A stretch of DNA of 53,420 nucleotides from Sphingomonas lycopersici (GTDB lineage: Bacteria; Pseudomonadota; Alphaproteobacteria; Sphingomonadales; Sphingomonadaceae): contig NZ_JANFAU010000020.1 in the NCBI RefSeq assembly GCF_026130605.1, positions 1-53,420 on the forward strand, given 5' to 3'. Shown here piece by piece: positions 15,629 to 24,449 of the stretch (within the stretch, counting starts at the first letter, position 1; the number at the start of each line of letters is the position of its first letter). Both the position numbers and the translations under genes were made by a program. The notes beneath the pieces are model-generated. The model saw only the letters and a list, made by a program, of their open reading frames with translations, had not been told where the DNA came from and ran no database searches.

Positions 15629-16588
15629 ATGGCGGTCTATACGCAGGTGTCGGCTGAGGTGCTGGCAGCGTTTCTGACGCGCTATGACGTGGGCGAACTC
15701 GTCTCGGCCAAGGGGATCGCCGAGGGGGTCGAGAATTCGAACTTCCTCGTCGAGACGACGCGCGATCGCTTCATCCTGACGCTCTACGAAAAGCGCGTCG
15801 CGGCGGCGGACCTGCCGTTCTTCATGGCGTTGCTCGATCATCTCGACGCCAAGGGCCTGCCGGTGCCGCCTGCGATCAAGGATCGCGACGGCATCGAGAT
15901 TCAGGAGCTGGAGGGGCGCCCGGCGTGCCTGATCCGCTTCATGCCCGGCGTCTCGCTGTCGCACCCCACCCCGGCGCAGGCGCTCGCCGCGGGCAGTGCG
16001 ATGGGCGAGATGCACCGCGCGGTCGCCGATTTCGCGCCGACCCGCGAAAATTCGATGGGGGTCGACACATGGCGCCCGCTGCTCGATCGCTGCGGGCGCA
16101 GCCTCGATCAGATCGCGCCGGGGCTGTACGACGATCTCGCCGCCGCGCTCGATCATGTCGAGGCGCGCTGGCCGCGCGACACGCTCGACCGCGTTGCGAT
16201 CCACGCCGATCTGTTCCCCGACAATGTGCTGATGCTCGGCGACACGGTGACCAGCCTGATCGACTTCTATTTCGCCTGCACCGATATCCGAGTCTACGAT
16301 CTGGCGGTGATGCACGGCGCCTGGGCGTTCGACGGCGCCGGGCGGAATTACGACGCCGCGGTCGGCGAGGCGCTGATCCGCGGCTATGAGCGGCATTTCC
16401 CGCTGAGCGCCGAGGAGCGCGGCCTGTTCGCCACGCTCGCCAGCGGCGCGTGCATCCGCTTCGCGCTGTCGCGCGCGTGGGACTGGCTCAATACGCCGCC
16501 CGATGCGCTCGTGATGCGCAAGGACCCGCTCGCCTATATGCGCCGCCTCGGCCATTATCATCCCGCGCTGGCGATGCGCGTCGCATGA
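15629..16588 (+). CDS. thrB: Homoserine kinase, APH-like (ThrB type II)
   Basis: A protein of 319 residues with the aminoglycoside phosphotransferase/choline kinase fold, unlike the GHMP-type ThrB of enterics. It phosphorylates homoserine for threonine synthesis. The start MAVYTQVSAEVLAAFLTRYDVG, the segment EGVENSNFLVET, the catalytic loop AIHADLFPDN and the metal-binding LIDFYFAC are family marks. It lies 37 nt after ispH, and its TGA overlaps the rnhA ATG (ATGA), implying translational coupling. Confidence 0.94.
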   Translation: MAVYTQVSAEVLAAFLTRYDVGELVSAKGIAEGVENSNFLVETTRDRFILTLYEKRVAAADLPFFMALLDHLDAKGLPVPPAIKDRDGIEIQELEGRPACLIRFMPGVSLSHPTPAQALAAGSAMGEMHRAVADFAPTRENSMGVDTWRPLLDRCGRSLDQIAPGLYDDLAAALDHVEARWPRDTLDRVAIHADLFPDNVLMLGDTVTSLIDFYFACTDIRVYDLAVMHGAWAFDGAGRNYDAAVGEALIRGYERHFPLSAEERGLFATLASGACIRFALSRAWDWLNTPPDALVMRKDPLAYMRRLGHYHPALAMRVA

Positions 16589-17043
16589 ACGAATTGTCCG
16601 AGGTCGAGGCGTTCACCGACGGTGCGTGCAAGGGCAATCCCGGCCCCGGCGGCTGGGGGGTCGTGCTGCGCATGGGGGTGCATGAGAAGGAATTGTCGGG
16701 GGGCGATCCTTCCACCACCAACAATCGCATGGAACTGACCGCGGCGATCGAGGCGCTCAACGCGCTGAGCCGGCCGTGCCGCGTCCGACTGTATACCGAC
16801 AGCCGCTATGTGATGGACGGGCTGACCAAATGGATCCACGGCTGGCAGCGCAACGGCTGGAAGACCGCGGACAAGAAGCCGGTCAAGAATGCCGAATTGT
16901 GGCAGGCATTGCTCGCCGCGGCGAAGCGTCACCGGATCGAATGGCAATGGGTGAAGGGCCACGCCGGCCACCCGGAAAACGAGCGTGCCGATAAATTGGC
17001 AAGCGATGCCGCGATCGCGGCGGGGCGAGCCGGGCGGGTTTAA
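16585..17043 (+). CDS. rnhA: Ribonuclease HI
   Basis: A protein of 152 residues that cleaves RNA in RNA-DNA hybrids, removing primers and R-loops. The four metal-binding acids are present: D12 (AFTDGACKGNPGPGGWG), E50 (NNRMELTAAIEAL), D72 (LYTDSRYV) and D136 (NERADKLA), with His in VKGHAGHPEN. The basic handle region (KWIHGWQRNGWKTADKKPVKN) is there too. The ATG at 16585 overlaps the thrB stop; the longer upstream frame is a shadow of thrB. A complex repeat follows the gene. Confidence 0.97.
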   Translation: MNELSEVEAFTDGACKGNPGPGGWGVVLRMGVHEKELSGGDPSTTNNRMELTAAIEALNALSRPCRVRLYTDSRYVMDGLTKWIHGWQRNGWKTADKKPVKNAELWQALLAAAKRHRIEWQWVKGHAGHPENERADKLASDAAIAAGRAGRV

Positions 17044-17077
17044 TTAGCCAGGCCGATTGCGCCGCAATCACCCCTCC

Positions 17078-17200
17078 CCGTTCGGGCTGAGCTTGTCGAA
17101 GCCCTGCACTTTTCTTCCTCGCGAAGAAGAAAGCAGCCCTCCGGCGGGTCCCATGAAAGTATTACTTTCATGGGCGCCCTCACAAGCTCAGGGCGAACGG
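17078..17200. repeat. Palindromic repeat family A with a smaller palindrome inserted in its right arm
   Basis: The family A outer arms (CCGTTCGGGCTGAGCTTGTC on the left, ACAAGCTCAGGGCGAACGG on the right) are intact. The right arm is split by 35 bp (17141-17175) containing the palindrome at 17150-17174, and GCCCT is present on both sides (17136-17140 and 17176-17180). It fills the space between convergent rnhA and the flavoprotein gene and could also act as a terminator. Confidence 0.85.
17150..17174. repeat. Nested 25-bp perfect palindrome, copy 1
   Basis: Two 12-nt arms (CCCATGAAAGTA and its exact complement) around a single T. The same sequence occurs at 35872-35896 except that the sixth base and its partner are both changed, so pairing is kept. 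Confidence 0.9.
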
Positions 17201-17222
17201 CTTTATTTGCGCGCGCCTTCCC

Positions 17223-18299
17223 TTATTCGGCAAACCGATCGGGCAGATATATCGCGATGTCGATCCCCGACGGCGGTGCCTCGCCCAGCAGCAGCGCCGC
17301 GCCGATCGCCGCGGCGGCAGGCGCGGTCTGGATGCCGAACCCGCCCTGCCCCGCGAACCAGAAGAACCCCGGCCTATCGGGCGCGAAGCCGTAGACCGGC
17401 AACCGATCCGGCGTGAAGCTGCGCAGCCCGGCCCATTTGCGCTCGACCTGCATCACCCGCCAGTCGACCGCCTGCTCCATCCGGTCGATCGCGATCGCGA
17501 CGTCGAGTTCCTCGGGCTGGACATCGCCCGGCGCGACCGGGGTCTCGTCGTGCGGCGAAAGCCACAACCGCCCGCCCGCTTCGGGCTTGAAATAGAAAGC
17601 GCCGCCGAGATGGACGACATGCGGGACCCCCGCCGCCACCGGCGGATCGACGCGCAGTTGCGCCAGCGTCCGGCGATAGGGCTGGATGCCGATCGGCGCC
17701 GCCCCCGCCTGCCGCGCCACCAGATCGACCCACGCCCCGGCGGCGTTGACCAGCACCGTCGCCTCATAGCGGCCCGAGTCGGTCTCGATCCGCCAGCGGC
17801 CGTCGACGCGCGCCGCGCTGGTCACCGCGCTGCGCAATGCGAGCTCCGCCCCCGCCTTGCGCGCGCGCGCCAGTGCATCGGCGTGGAGCGCGGCGACGTC
17901 GATATAGGTGCAGCTCGGCTCCCATATTCCGATCGTCCAGCCGGGGCGCAGCCCGGGAATATAGGCCGCGGGGTCGACGCGTTCGAGCGTCACCCCGGAT
18001 TCCTCGAACGCGGCGAGAAACGCCTCGGCGCGCGCCGCATCCTCCGCCTGCCCGATATGCAGCGACCCAAGCGGATCGAGGAACCCGCCCGCCTGCAGCG
18101 CCGGCCCCGATAAAGTGGTGAGCGGCTGGACGCCCGGCCCGCCATAGGTTTCGGACCAGAAAGCCGCCGAGCGCCCGGTGGCGTGATAACCCGCGATATC
18201 CTCCGCCTCGAGCATCACCACGCGGGCGCGGTCGCCGATCGCGGCAGCAAGGGTGGCGCCGGCAATGCCCGCGCCGACGATCGCGATATCGTAGGTCAT
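17223..18299 (-). CDS. FAD-dependent D-amino acid dehydrogenase-like oxidoreductase (DauA-like)
   Basis: A protein of 358 residues of the DAO family. The N-terminal dinucleotide motif is IVGAGIAGATLAAAIG. Stretches such as GYHATGRSAAFWSETYG, VLVNAAGAWVDLVARQAG, the run containing DVQPEELD, and WAGLRSFTPDRLPVYGF with GFFWFAGQGGFGIQTAP closely resemble Pseudomonas D-arginine dehydrogenase as I recall it. That enzyme oxidatively deaminates D-amino acids and passes electrons to quinone. The active-site His that follows SAA there (recalled as H48) is Phe here, so substrate range may differ. It overlaps the upstream hydrolase by 4 bp (ATGA). Confidence 0.82.
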   Translation of the reverse strand: MTYDIAIVGAGIAGATLAAAIGDRARVVMLEAEDIAGYHATGRSAAFWSETYGGPGVQPLTTLSGPALQAGGFLDPLGSLHIGQAEDAARAEAFLAAFEESGVTLERVDPAAYIPGLRPGWTIGIWEPSCTYIDVAALHADALARARKAGAELALRSAVTSAARVDGRWRIETDSGRYEATVLVNAAGAWVDLVARQAGAAPIGIQPYRRTLAQLRVDPPVAAGVPHVVHLGGAFYFKPEAGGRLWLSPHDETPVAPGDVQPEELDVAIAIDRMEQAVDWRVMQVERKWAGLRSFTPDRLPVYGFAPDRPGFFWFAGQGGFGIQTAPAAAAIGAALLLGEAPPSGIDIAIYLPDRFAE

Positions 18300-19228
18300 C
18301 GCGCGCGCGTTTCGAGGAATTGGTCGATCGCCGCAAGCGCGCGATCGCGCACCGGATCCGCCTCGCGCAACAATTCATGCGCGGCCTCCGCGCCGAAGCG
18401 GACGACCGTCGCATCGGGCAGCCGATCGGCGACGCGCAGCGCCGCCGCCGGATCGACCAGCGCATCGGCCTCCGCCACCAGCAGCATGATCGGCACCGCG
18501 AGCGATTCGATCCGCCGGTCCGCCTGGAGCGCGCGCGTCCCGGCGAAGGCGTGCGCGAGCCACGCCCAGCTCGGCGGGCCGAGCTGGATCTCGGGCTTTT
18601 CGCGATACCAATATTGCTCGTCGTCGTAGCGCGACGCGTCATGCGTCAGCAGCGCGCGGCGTTCGAGTCGCGCGCCGGGACGCTCATGGCCCTTCCACGC
18701 CGCGCGCGCGGGGTTGCCGATGTGGGTCATCAGCCGGGCGACCGTCGCGCCGAGCCACGGCCCGACCGGCGCGCACAGCCCGAGCATCGGCGCGACAAGC
18801 ACCGCCGCCGCCGGGGTCACCGCGCGATCGAGCAGCGCACGGAGCACGAGATAGCCCCCCATCGAATGCCCCATCACGACTCGCGGGCCGGGCGCATCCC
18901 AGGCGTGCCAAAAAGCCGCGATATCGGCGATCCACGGTGCGAAATCGTCCACATGGCCGACATGCGGATCGGGCGACAGCCGCCCCGATCCGCCCTGCCC
19001 GCGCCAGTCGAACGACGCGATCGTCCACCCCGCGGCGTGCCAATGCCCGAAGGCTTCGAAATATTTCTCGAACACGTCGCCGCGCCCGCCCTGAAACAGG
19101 ATCGCGCCGCGCGGGGTGCCTTCCGCCGGCCAGTCGAAACGGCGGATCGTCCAGCCGTCGGGCGCCGACCATTGGGTGATCGTCGCGCCGGCCGGAATCG
19201 CGCGGCGGAGGGGCGCTGCGATGGTCAT
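18296..19228 (-). CDS. Alpha/beta hydrolase, lysophospholipase L2 / monoglyceride lipase-like
   Basis: A protein of 310 residues. The nucleophile elbow is GHSMGGYL, preceded by FDWRGQGGSGRLSPDPHVGHVDDF, the pattern of the serine aminopeptidase S33/PldB branch; an acid is expected in LLVAEADALVDP and the His in AEAAHELLREAD. It probably hydrolyses lysophospholipid or monoglyceride esters; no signal peptide is seen, so it is likely cytoplasmic or membrane-associated. It is the first gene of a two-gene operon with the D-amino-acid dehydrogenase-like gene, with a 4-bp overlap; the functional link is not obvious. Confidence 0.8.
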   Translation of the reverse strand: MTIAAPLRRAIPAGATITQWSAPDGWTIRRFDWPAEGTPRGAILFQGGRGDVFEKYFEAFGHWHAAGWTIASFDWRGQGGSGRLSPDPHVGHVDDFAPWIADIAAFWHAWDAPGPRVVMGHSMGGYLVLRALLDRAVTPAAAVLVAPMLGLCAPVGPWLGATVARLMTHIGNPARAAWKGHERPGARLERRALLTHDASRYDDEQYWYREKPEIQLGPPSWAWLAHAFAGTRALQADRRIESLAVPIMLLVAEADALVDPAAALRVADRLPDATVVRFGAEAAHELLREADPVRDRALAAIDQFLETRAR

Positions 19229-19277
19229 CGGGGATGGTTACGGTTTGGAAAGCCATTCCGTCTAGTCAGTTGCATCA

Positions 19278-19751
19278 ATGGGGTGGGTTCTTCTTTCCGG
19301 CGCGCTGCCTGTGGCGCTTCTGCTTCTGCTGTTGTCGGCGGGAATCGAGGACGTGCGCACGCGTGAGATCGCTAATTGGAAGAATGCCGCGATCGCGTTG
19401 CTCGCGCCCTTGTGGTGGCTGGCGATCGGGCTGCCGCTGTGGCCCGGCGTCGCGCTGCGCATCGGCGTGGCGCTGGCGGTGTTCGCATTATTCTGCGTCG
19501 CGTTTCACTTCGGGCAGATGGGCGGCGGCGACGTCAAGCTGATAGGCGCGCTCGCCTTGTGGCTGCAGCCGATCGCGGTGCTGCAGATGCTCATGCTCAT
19601 GTCGCTGGCCGGCGGGGTGCTGACGCTGGTGATGCTGGCCGACCACCATTTTCGGAAAAGCCAGCGGACTCTGGAGATTCCCTACGGTGTTGCGATCGCG
19701 ATAGCCGGCCTCGCCGCGCTTCGCGAACCCCTTCTTAACCAGTTTGCGTAA
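19278..19751 (+). CDS. cpaA: Prepilin peptidase CpaA/TadV (A24 family)
   Basis: A polytopic membrane aspartyl protease of 157 residues. The two catalytic Asp residues are D25 (GIEDVRTREIANW) and D85 in the GGGDVKLIGALALW motif. It lacks the methyltransferase domain of type IV PilD, as usual for Tad systems. It cleaves the Flp prepilin and pseudopilins at the inner membrane. First gene of the Tad cluster; cpaB follows after 53 bp. No pilin gene (flp) is visible nearby. Confidence 0.92.
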   Translation: MGWVLLSGALPVALLLLLLSAGIEDVRTREIANWKNAAIALLAPLWWLAIGLPLWPGVALRIGVALAVFALFCVAFHFGQMGGGDVKLIGALALWLQPIAVLQMLMLMSLAGGVLTLVMLADHHFRKSQRTLEIPYGVAIAIAGLAALREPLLNQFA

Positions 19752-19804
19752 TCATAGCCGGCGCGAAATCCGGCCGGGCGGACGCTTGAAAGGCACGTTT
19801 TGTC

Positions 19805-20815
19805 ATGGATACTCGCAAGGTCGTATTGCTGGTCGGGGCGCTGTTCGTCGCGGCTGTTACGGCATTCTTCGCGCGAACCCTGATCGCAGGAAACGCCGCG
19901 CCGCAAGCGCAGGCGGTGGCCGCCGTCGCGCCCCCGGCGGAGGGCCCCAAGGTGCTGGTCGCGACGCGTGCGCTGCCGGTCGGAACGATTATCGATCCGG
20001 CGTCGGTGAAGTTTCAGCCGTGGCCGAAGGAGCTGGTCGAGGGTGCCTATTTCCAGGAGGGCGCCGGCTTCGACATGAAGAATGTCGTCGGCACGGTGGT
20101 GCGCACCGCGATGACCGCCGGACAGCCGATCACGCAAGGCGCGCTGGTCAAGCCGGGTGACCGCGGCTTCCTCGCCGCCGCGCTCGGCCCGGGGATGCGC
20201 GCGGTGACGGTGCCGGTTTCGACGCAATCGTCGGTCGCCGGCTTTATCTTTCCCGGCGACCGCGTCGATCTGCTGCTGACCCAGTCGGTCGCCGGCGGCG
20301 GCGAAGGCCCGCCGCTCAAGGCGTCCGAGACGATCATGCGCAACCTGCGCGTGCTCGCCACCGATCAGCGCACCTCGGACGAGAAGGACGAAAAGGGCAA
20401 TACGATCGTTCACACCTTCTCCACCGTCACGATCGAGGCAACTCCCAAGATCGCGGAGGAGATTGCGGTGGCGCAGACGCTCGGCACGCTGTCGCTCTCG
20501 CTGCGTTCGATCGCCGACAATCAGGGGGAATTCGATCGCGCGATCGCTTCGGGCGCGGTGAAGCTGCCGACCAATGGCGATCCCAAGGCCGAAAAGGCGT
20601 TGATGACGCAATTCGCCAGCCTGCCGCAGACGGGTGATTCGACCTATTCGGTCGGCGCCGACGTCTCGCGGTTCCAGCGCAGCACCGTGCCGGGCAAGGC
20701 GCAGGATAACAGCGCGGCGGGGGGCGCCGCCGGTGCCGCGCCGCCGATCGGCCCGATCGTCCGTGTTGCCCGGGGTACTGCTGTGACCGCCGTTCCGGTG
20801 GGGGGGAAGAACTGA
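19805..20815 (+). CDS. cpaB: Flp pilus assembly protein CpaB/RcpC
   Basis: A protein of 336 residues with an N-terminal membrane anchor (MDTRKVVLLVGALFVAAVTAFFARTLI), then a SAF domain (about 50-115, VLVATRALPVGTIIDPASVKFQPWP and the GTVVRTAMTAGQPIT segment) and the RcpC domain (MRAVTVPVSTQSSVAGFIFPGDRVDLLLTQ). It sits in the periplasm and is thought to gate or support the secretin and contact the pilus or wall. The cpaC ATG follows its stop by 1 nt. Confidence 0.93.
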   Translation: MDTRKVVLLVGALFVAAVTAFFARTLIAGNAAPQAQAVAAVAPPAEGPKVLVATRALPVGTIIDPASVKFQPWPKELVEGAYFQEGAGFDMKNVVGTVVRTAMTAGQPITQGALVKPGDRGFLAAALGPGMRAVTVPVSTQSSVAGFIFPGDRVDLLLTQSVAGGGEGPPLKASETIMRNLRVLATDQRTSDEKDEKGNTIVHTFSTVTIEATPKIAEEIAVAQTLGTLSLSLRSIADNQGEFDRAIASGAVKLPTNGDPKAEKALMTQFASLPQTGDSTYSVGADVSRFQRSTVPGKAQDNSAAGGAAGAAPPIGPIVRVARGTAVTAVPVGGKN

Positions 20816-20816
20816 C

Positions 20817-22436
20817 ATGCGTATTCGTTCGAAGCCGATCGGCCTGCCGATCGCGGTCGCGCTGACCGCCGTCGCGGTCGCCGCGACGCCGGCCGCCGCC
20901 CCGGCCCAGCCCGGCATGACCGGCACCGCGGTGGTGCAGCTCGCCACCAGCCGCGGCCGGTTGATCACGCTGGCGCGGCCGATGACCGACTTGTTCGTCG
21001 CCAATTCGGACATCGCCGACGTCCAGGTCCGCTCGCCGACCCAGCTCTATATCTTCGGCAAGAAGCCGGGCGAGACGACCGTTTCGGCGACCTCGCGCGG
21101 CGGACAGGTAGTCTATGCGGCCACGGTCCGCGTCGGCAACAATTTCGATTCGCTCGGGCAGATGCTCAAGCTCGCGATGCCCGAGGCGGCGATCACCGCG
21201 ACGACGATGAACGGGGTCGTGCTGCTCACCGGCACGGTCGCGCAGCCCGACGACGGCGCCGAAGCCGAACGGCTCGTCACCGCTTTCGTCGGCGAAGGGA
21301 CCAAGGTGGTCAGCCGGTTGCGCACCGCGACCCCGCTGCAGGTCAACCTGCAGGTGCGCTTCGCCGAGGTGAGCCGCAGCTTCGTCAAGAACATCGGCTC
21401 GAACATCATGACGCGCGATATGACGTCCGGCTTCAACTTCGGCATCGCGTCCGGTCGTCCGAATTTCGGCACCATTTCCAACAATAACACCACCGGCCTG
21501 CCGATGGCCGACGCATCGGCGCTCTACGGCCTGCCGACGGGGACGCTGTCGCTGCCGTTCAATCCGGCCACCAAACAGTTCATCACCGGCACGCAAACCA
21601 CCTTCAAGCAGGGCAGCGACCGTACGACCCTGGGATTCGCGGGCAAGCTGCTCGGCCTCGATGTGCTTCAGGCGCTCGATCTCGGCGAACGGATCGGGCA
21701 GGTGACCAGTCTCGCCAACCCGAATTTGACCGCTCTGTCGGGCGAGACCGGCACCTTCCTCGCCGGCGGCGAGATCCCGATCCCGATCGCGCAGGGGCTG
21801 GGCGCGGTGTCGATCGAATATAAGCAATATGGCGTCAGCCTGGCCTATACCCCGACGGTGCTCGCCGACGGGCGGATCAGCCTGCGTGTCCGGCCCGAAG
21901 TGTCGCAATTGTCGTCCGACGGCGCGGTGACTTTCCAGGGCACGTCGATCCCCGCGATCACCACCCGCCGCGCGGAGACGACGGTGGAGCTCGGCTCGGG
22001 CCAGAGCTTCATGATCGCCGGGCTGCTGCAGAACAGCCACAACAATTCGATCGACAAGACGCCGGGCATCGGCGACCTGCCGGTGCTCGGCGCGCTATTC
22101 CGCTCCAACGGTTTCCAGCGCAACGAAACCGAGCTGGTGATCGTGATCACGCCGTATCTGGTGAAGCCGGTTAACGCCAACGACATCGTTCTGCCGACCG
22201 ACGGCTATAAGGCGCCGACCGATCTCGATCGCGTGCTGTTCGGCCAGCTGGGCGGCGGCACCAACGGCGGGTCGCGGCCCAAGCCGGCGATGGAGGCGGG
22301 TCCGCCCGCGCAGCCGGCGCTCGGCGCGACCGCGCCGGTCGCCCCGGCCCCCGCGCCTGAACCCCGCGCGCCCGCGACGAAGCCAAAGGACGCCAAGGCG
22401 CCCCCCGCCCCGGCCCCCGGCTTCTCCAACAATTGA
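20817..22436 (+). CDS. cpaC: Flp pilus secretin CpaC/RcpA
   Basis: A protein of 539 residues with a signal peptide (to about PAAAPAQ). It has an N-terminal pilus/secretin domain (ITLARPMTDLFVANSDIADVQVRSPTQLYIFGKKPGETTV), a BON-like segment (VLLTGTVAQPDDGAEAERLV), and the secretin channel domain with GQVTSLANPNLTALSGETGTFLAGGEIPIP, ITTRRAETTVELGSGQSFMIAGLL and GIGDLPVLGALFRS...ETELVIVITPYLV. It forms the outer-membrane pore for the pilus. The tail after about residue 480 is Pro/Ala-rich. It overlaps the region where cpaD begins. Confidence 0.95.
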   Translation: MRIRSKPIGLPIAVALTAVAVAATPAAAPAQPGMTGTAVVQLATSRGRLITLARPMTDLFVANSDIADVQVRSPTQLYIFGKKPGETTVSATSRGGQVVYAATVRVGNNFDSLGQMLKLAMPEAAITATTMNGVVLLTGTVAQPDDGAEAERLVTAFVGEGTKVVSRLRTATPLQVNLQVRFAEVSRSFVKNIGSNIMTRDMTSGFNFGIASGRPNFGTISNNNTTGLPMADASALYGLPTGTLSLPFNPATKQFITGTQTTFKQGSDRTTLGFAGKLLGLDVLQALDLGERIGQVTSLANPNLTALSGETGTFLAGGEIPIPIAQGLGAVSIEYKQYGVSLAYTPTVLADGRISLRVRPEVSQLSSDGAVTFQGTSIPAITTRRAETTVELGSGQSFMIAGLLQNSHNNSIDKTPGIGDLPVLGALFRSNGFQRNETELVIVITPYLVKPVNANDIVLPTDGYKAPTDLDRVLFGQLGGGTNGGSRPKPAMEAGPPAQPALGATAPVAPAPAPEPRAPATKPKDAKAPPAPAPGFSNN

Positions 22437-22459
22437 TGCGCCAGCACGAGGACGTGAAC

Positions 22460-23095
22460 ATGTTCAAGCGCACCCTGCTTCTCGCCACCCTCCCTGCCCT
22501 GTTGGTCGGCGGGTGCAGCGGCACCAAGAACCGCGGGCTGGAATCGGTCCATCAACCCGTCGTCAGCCGGACCGATTATAGTTTCGATGTCGGCACCGCC
22601 GGCACCGGGCTTGCGCCGGGCGAGGAACAGCGGCTCGCCGGCTGGATGGCCTCGCTGCGGCTCGGTTACGGCGACAGCGTCGCGATCGACGATCCGGGCG
22701 GCAGCGGCAAGCCGGCACGCGAGGCGGTGGCGCGCGAGGCGGCGCGCTTCGGGCTGCTCGTCTCCGACCAGGCCCCCACCACCGGCGCACCGATCACCCC
22801 GGGCACGCTGCGCGTCGTCGTCAGCCGCGCGCGCGCGCAGGTGCCGGGCTGCCCCGATTTCTCGCGCACGCGCCAGCCCGAATTCGAAAGCAACACCTCG
22901 TCCAATCAGGGGTGCGCGATCAATTCGAACCTCGCGGCGATGGTCGCCAACCCGCTCGATCTGGTGCGCGGCGAGCCGGGCACGCAGGTCTATGACGCGG
23001 CCACCGGCACGCGCGCGATCACCGAATATCGCAAGGCCACGCCGACCGGCAACGGCGGCACGACGATCAAGGCCGAAAAGGCGGGGAGCAAGTAA
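22460..23095 (+). CDS. cpaD: Flp pilus lipoprotein CpaD
   Basis: A protein of 211 residues from ATG 22460, preceded by GAGG. The N-terminus MFKRTLLLATLPALLVGGCSG is a short lipoprotein signal with the lipobox Cys at 18. An ATG at 22436, sharing bases with the cpaC stop, would add 8 residues. The conserved middle is GYGDSVAIDDPGG...GTLRVVVSRA and CPDFS...SNTSSNQGCAINSNLAAMVANPLDLVRGEPG, typical of CpaD pilotin-like proteins that help the secretin. The cpaE ATG follows 1 nt after its stop. Confidence 0.92.
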   Translation: MFKRTLLLATLPALLVGGCSGTKNRGLESVHQPVVSRTDYSFDVGTAGTGLAPGEEQRLAGWMASLRLGYGDSVAIDDPGGSGKPAREAVAREAARFGLLVSDQAPTTGAPITPGTLRVVVSRARAQVPGCPDFSRTRQPEFESNTSSNQGCAINSNLAAMVANPLDLVRGEPGTQVYDAATGTRAITEYRKATPTGNGGTTIKAEKAGSK

Positions 23096-23096
23096 G

Positions 23097-24392
23097 ATGA
23101 ACGCGCCGTGGAAACCAGCCGCGCTTCGCGAACCGTTCGTCGCCTTCGTCTGCGACGAGACGACCGCGGAGGCGATCCGCCCGATCGCGCTCGAGATGGG
23201 ATGGCTGCCGGAAAAGGTGAACAAGGGCGGGCTGCGCAACGCGGTGCAATCCTTGTCGGTCGCGGCGAGCCCGCACATCCTGTTCGTCGATCTCGCCGAA
23301 TCCGGCGATCCGCTGAGCGACATCAACTCGCTCGCCGAAGTGTGTGAACCGGGAACGATCGTGATCGCCGCGGGCCAGATCAACGACGTGCGGCTCTATC
23401 GCGATCTGCTCGCCAGCGGGCTGCAGGACTATCTGCTCAAGCCCCTGTCGGCCGACGTGCTGCGCGATTCGTTCGCGCACGCCCAGGCAGTGCTCAACGC
23501 CCCGAAGGCGAACGACGGCGTGACCGAGCGGCCGCATTATGCGGTGGCGGTGATCGGCACGCGCGGCGGGGCCGGCGCCTCGACCGTCGCCACCTCGCTC
23601 GCCTGGCTGATGAGCGAGAAGGAAAAGCGCTCGACCGCGATGCTCGACCTCGACGTGCATTTCGGCACCGGCGCGCTCGCGCTCGATCTCGAGCCGGGTC
23701 GCGGCCTCACCGACGCGATCGAGAATCCGGCGCGCATCGACGGGCTGTTCATCGAACGCGCGATGGTCCGCGCGTCCGAGCGGCTCTCGGTGCTGTCGGC
23801 AGAGGCGCCGATCAACACCCCGGTCGTCACCGATGGCGCGGCTTTCTACCAATTGCAGGAGGAAATGCGCGCCGCGTTCGAATGCACGGTGGTCGATCTG
23901 CCGCGCAACATGCTGGTCGCGCACCCGCATCTCGTCAGCGACATGCAGGCCGCGGTGATCGTGACCGAACTGACGCTCGCCGCCGCGCGCGACACGATCC
24001 GTATTCTCTCGTGGCTGCGGTCGAACGCGCCGCACCTCAAATCGCTTGTCGTCGCCAATCGCGTCCACCCGGGGCAGCAGCTCGAGATCTCGCGCAAGGA
24101 TTTCGAGAGTTCGATCGAGCGCAAGATCGATTTCATCATCCCGTTCGATCAGAAGCTCGCCGCGCAGGCCGCGAAACTGGGCAAGCCGCTCGCCGAGACG
24201 GGCAAGGGATCGAAGACCATCGCACCCTTCGCCGATCTCGCCGCGCAGCTTTGCGCCGCCGGCGACGCCAGCGGCACCGCCCCCGAGGGCAAGGCCGCGA
24301 GCGCGAAGGTCAAGGGCGCGTCGCTGATCGGCAAGTTCACCGATCTTAAGTCTTTTCTGCCTAAGAAACCGGGCGGGGCGAAGGCGGGTTGA
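23097..24392 (+). CDS. cpaE: Pilus localisation ATPase CpaE/TadZ
   Basis: A protein of 431 residues. An N-terminal receiver-like domain (about 1-130, ending LQDYLLKPLSADVLRDSF) is joined to a ParA/MinD-type ATPase. The nucleotide loop reads VIGTRGGAGASTVATSLA, an atypical Walker A without the signature lysines, usual for TadZ. AMLDLDVHFGTGALALDL and the later VVDLPRNM match the switch and Walker B regions. TadZ marks the cell pole and recruits the secretion ATPase TadA. Notably, no tadA follows: the next gene, 57 nt on, is tadB. The longer upstream frame is a shadow of cpaD. Confidence 0.93.
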   Translation: MNAPWKPAALREPFVAFVCDETTAEAIRPIALEMGWLPEKVNKGGLRNAVQSLSVAASPHILFVDLAESGDPLSDINSLAEVCEPGTIVIAAGQINDVRLYRDLLASGLQDYLLKPLSADVLRDSFAHAQAVLNAPKANDGVTERPHYAVAVIGTRGGAGASTVATSLAWLMSEKEKRSTAMLDLDVHFGTGALALDLEPGRGLTDAIENPARIDGLFIERAMVRASERLSVLSAEAPINTPVVTDGAAFYQLQEEMRAAFECTVVDLPRNMLVAHPHLVSDMQAAVIVTELTLAAARDTIRILSWLRSNAPHLKSLVVANRVHPGQQLEISRKDFESSIERKIDFIIPFDQKLAAQAAKLGKPLAETGKGSKTIAPFADLAAQLCAAGDASGTAPEGKAASAKVKGASLIGKFTDLKSFLPKKPGGAKAG

Positions 24393-24449
24393 TCGTGAGT
24401 CGCGCCCCACGCGGCGCTCGATCGCATCGAACGATTGGATGAAGCCACG
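24393..24449. other. Short cpaE-tadB junction where tadA/cpaF would be expected
   Basis: Only 57 bp separate the cpaE stop from the tadB ATG. It contains the imperfect inverted repeat GCGCCCCACGCGGCGC and no coding remnant of an ATPase. An alternative TTG start for tadB lies at 24435. Confidence 0.7.

Noticed and set aside
22587..23096. N-terminal extension of cpaE
   Set aside because: The upstream part is an Arg/Ala-rich shadow of cpaD; CpaE similarity starts at the ATG at 23097.
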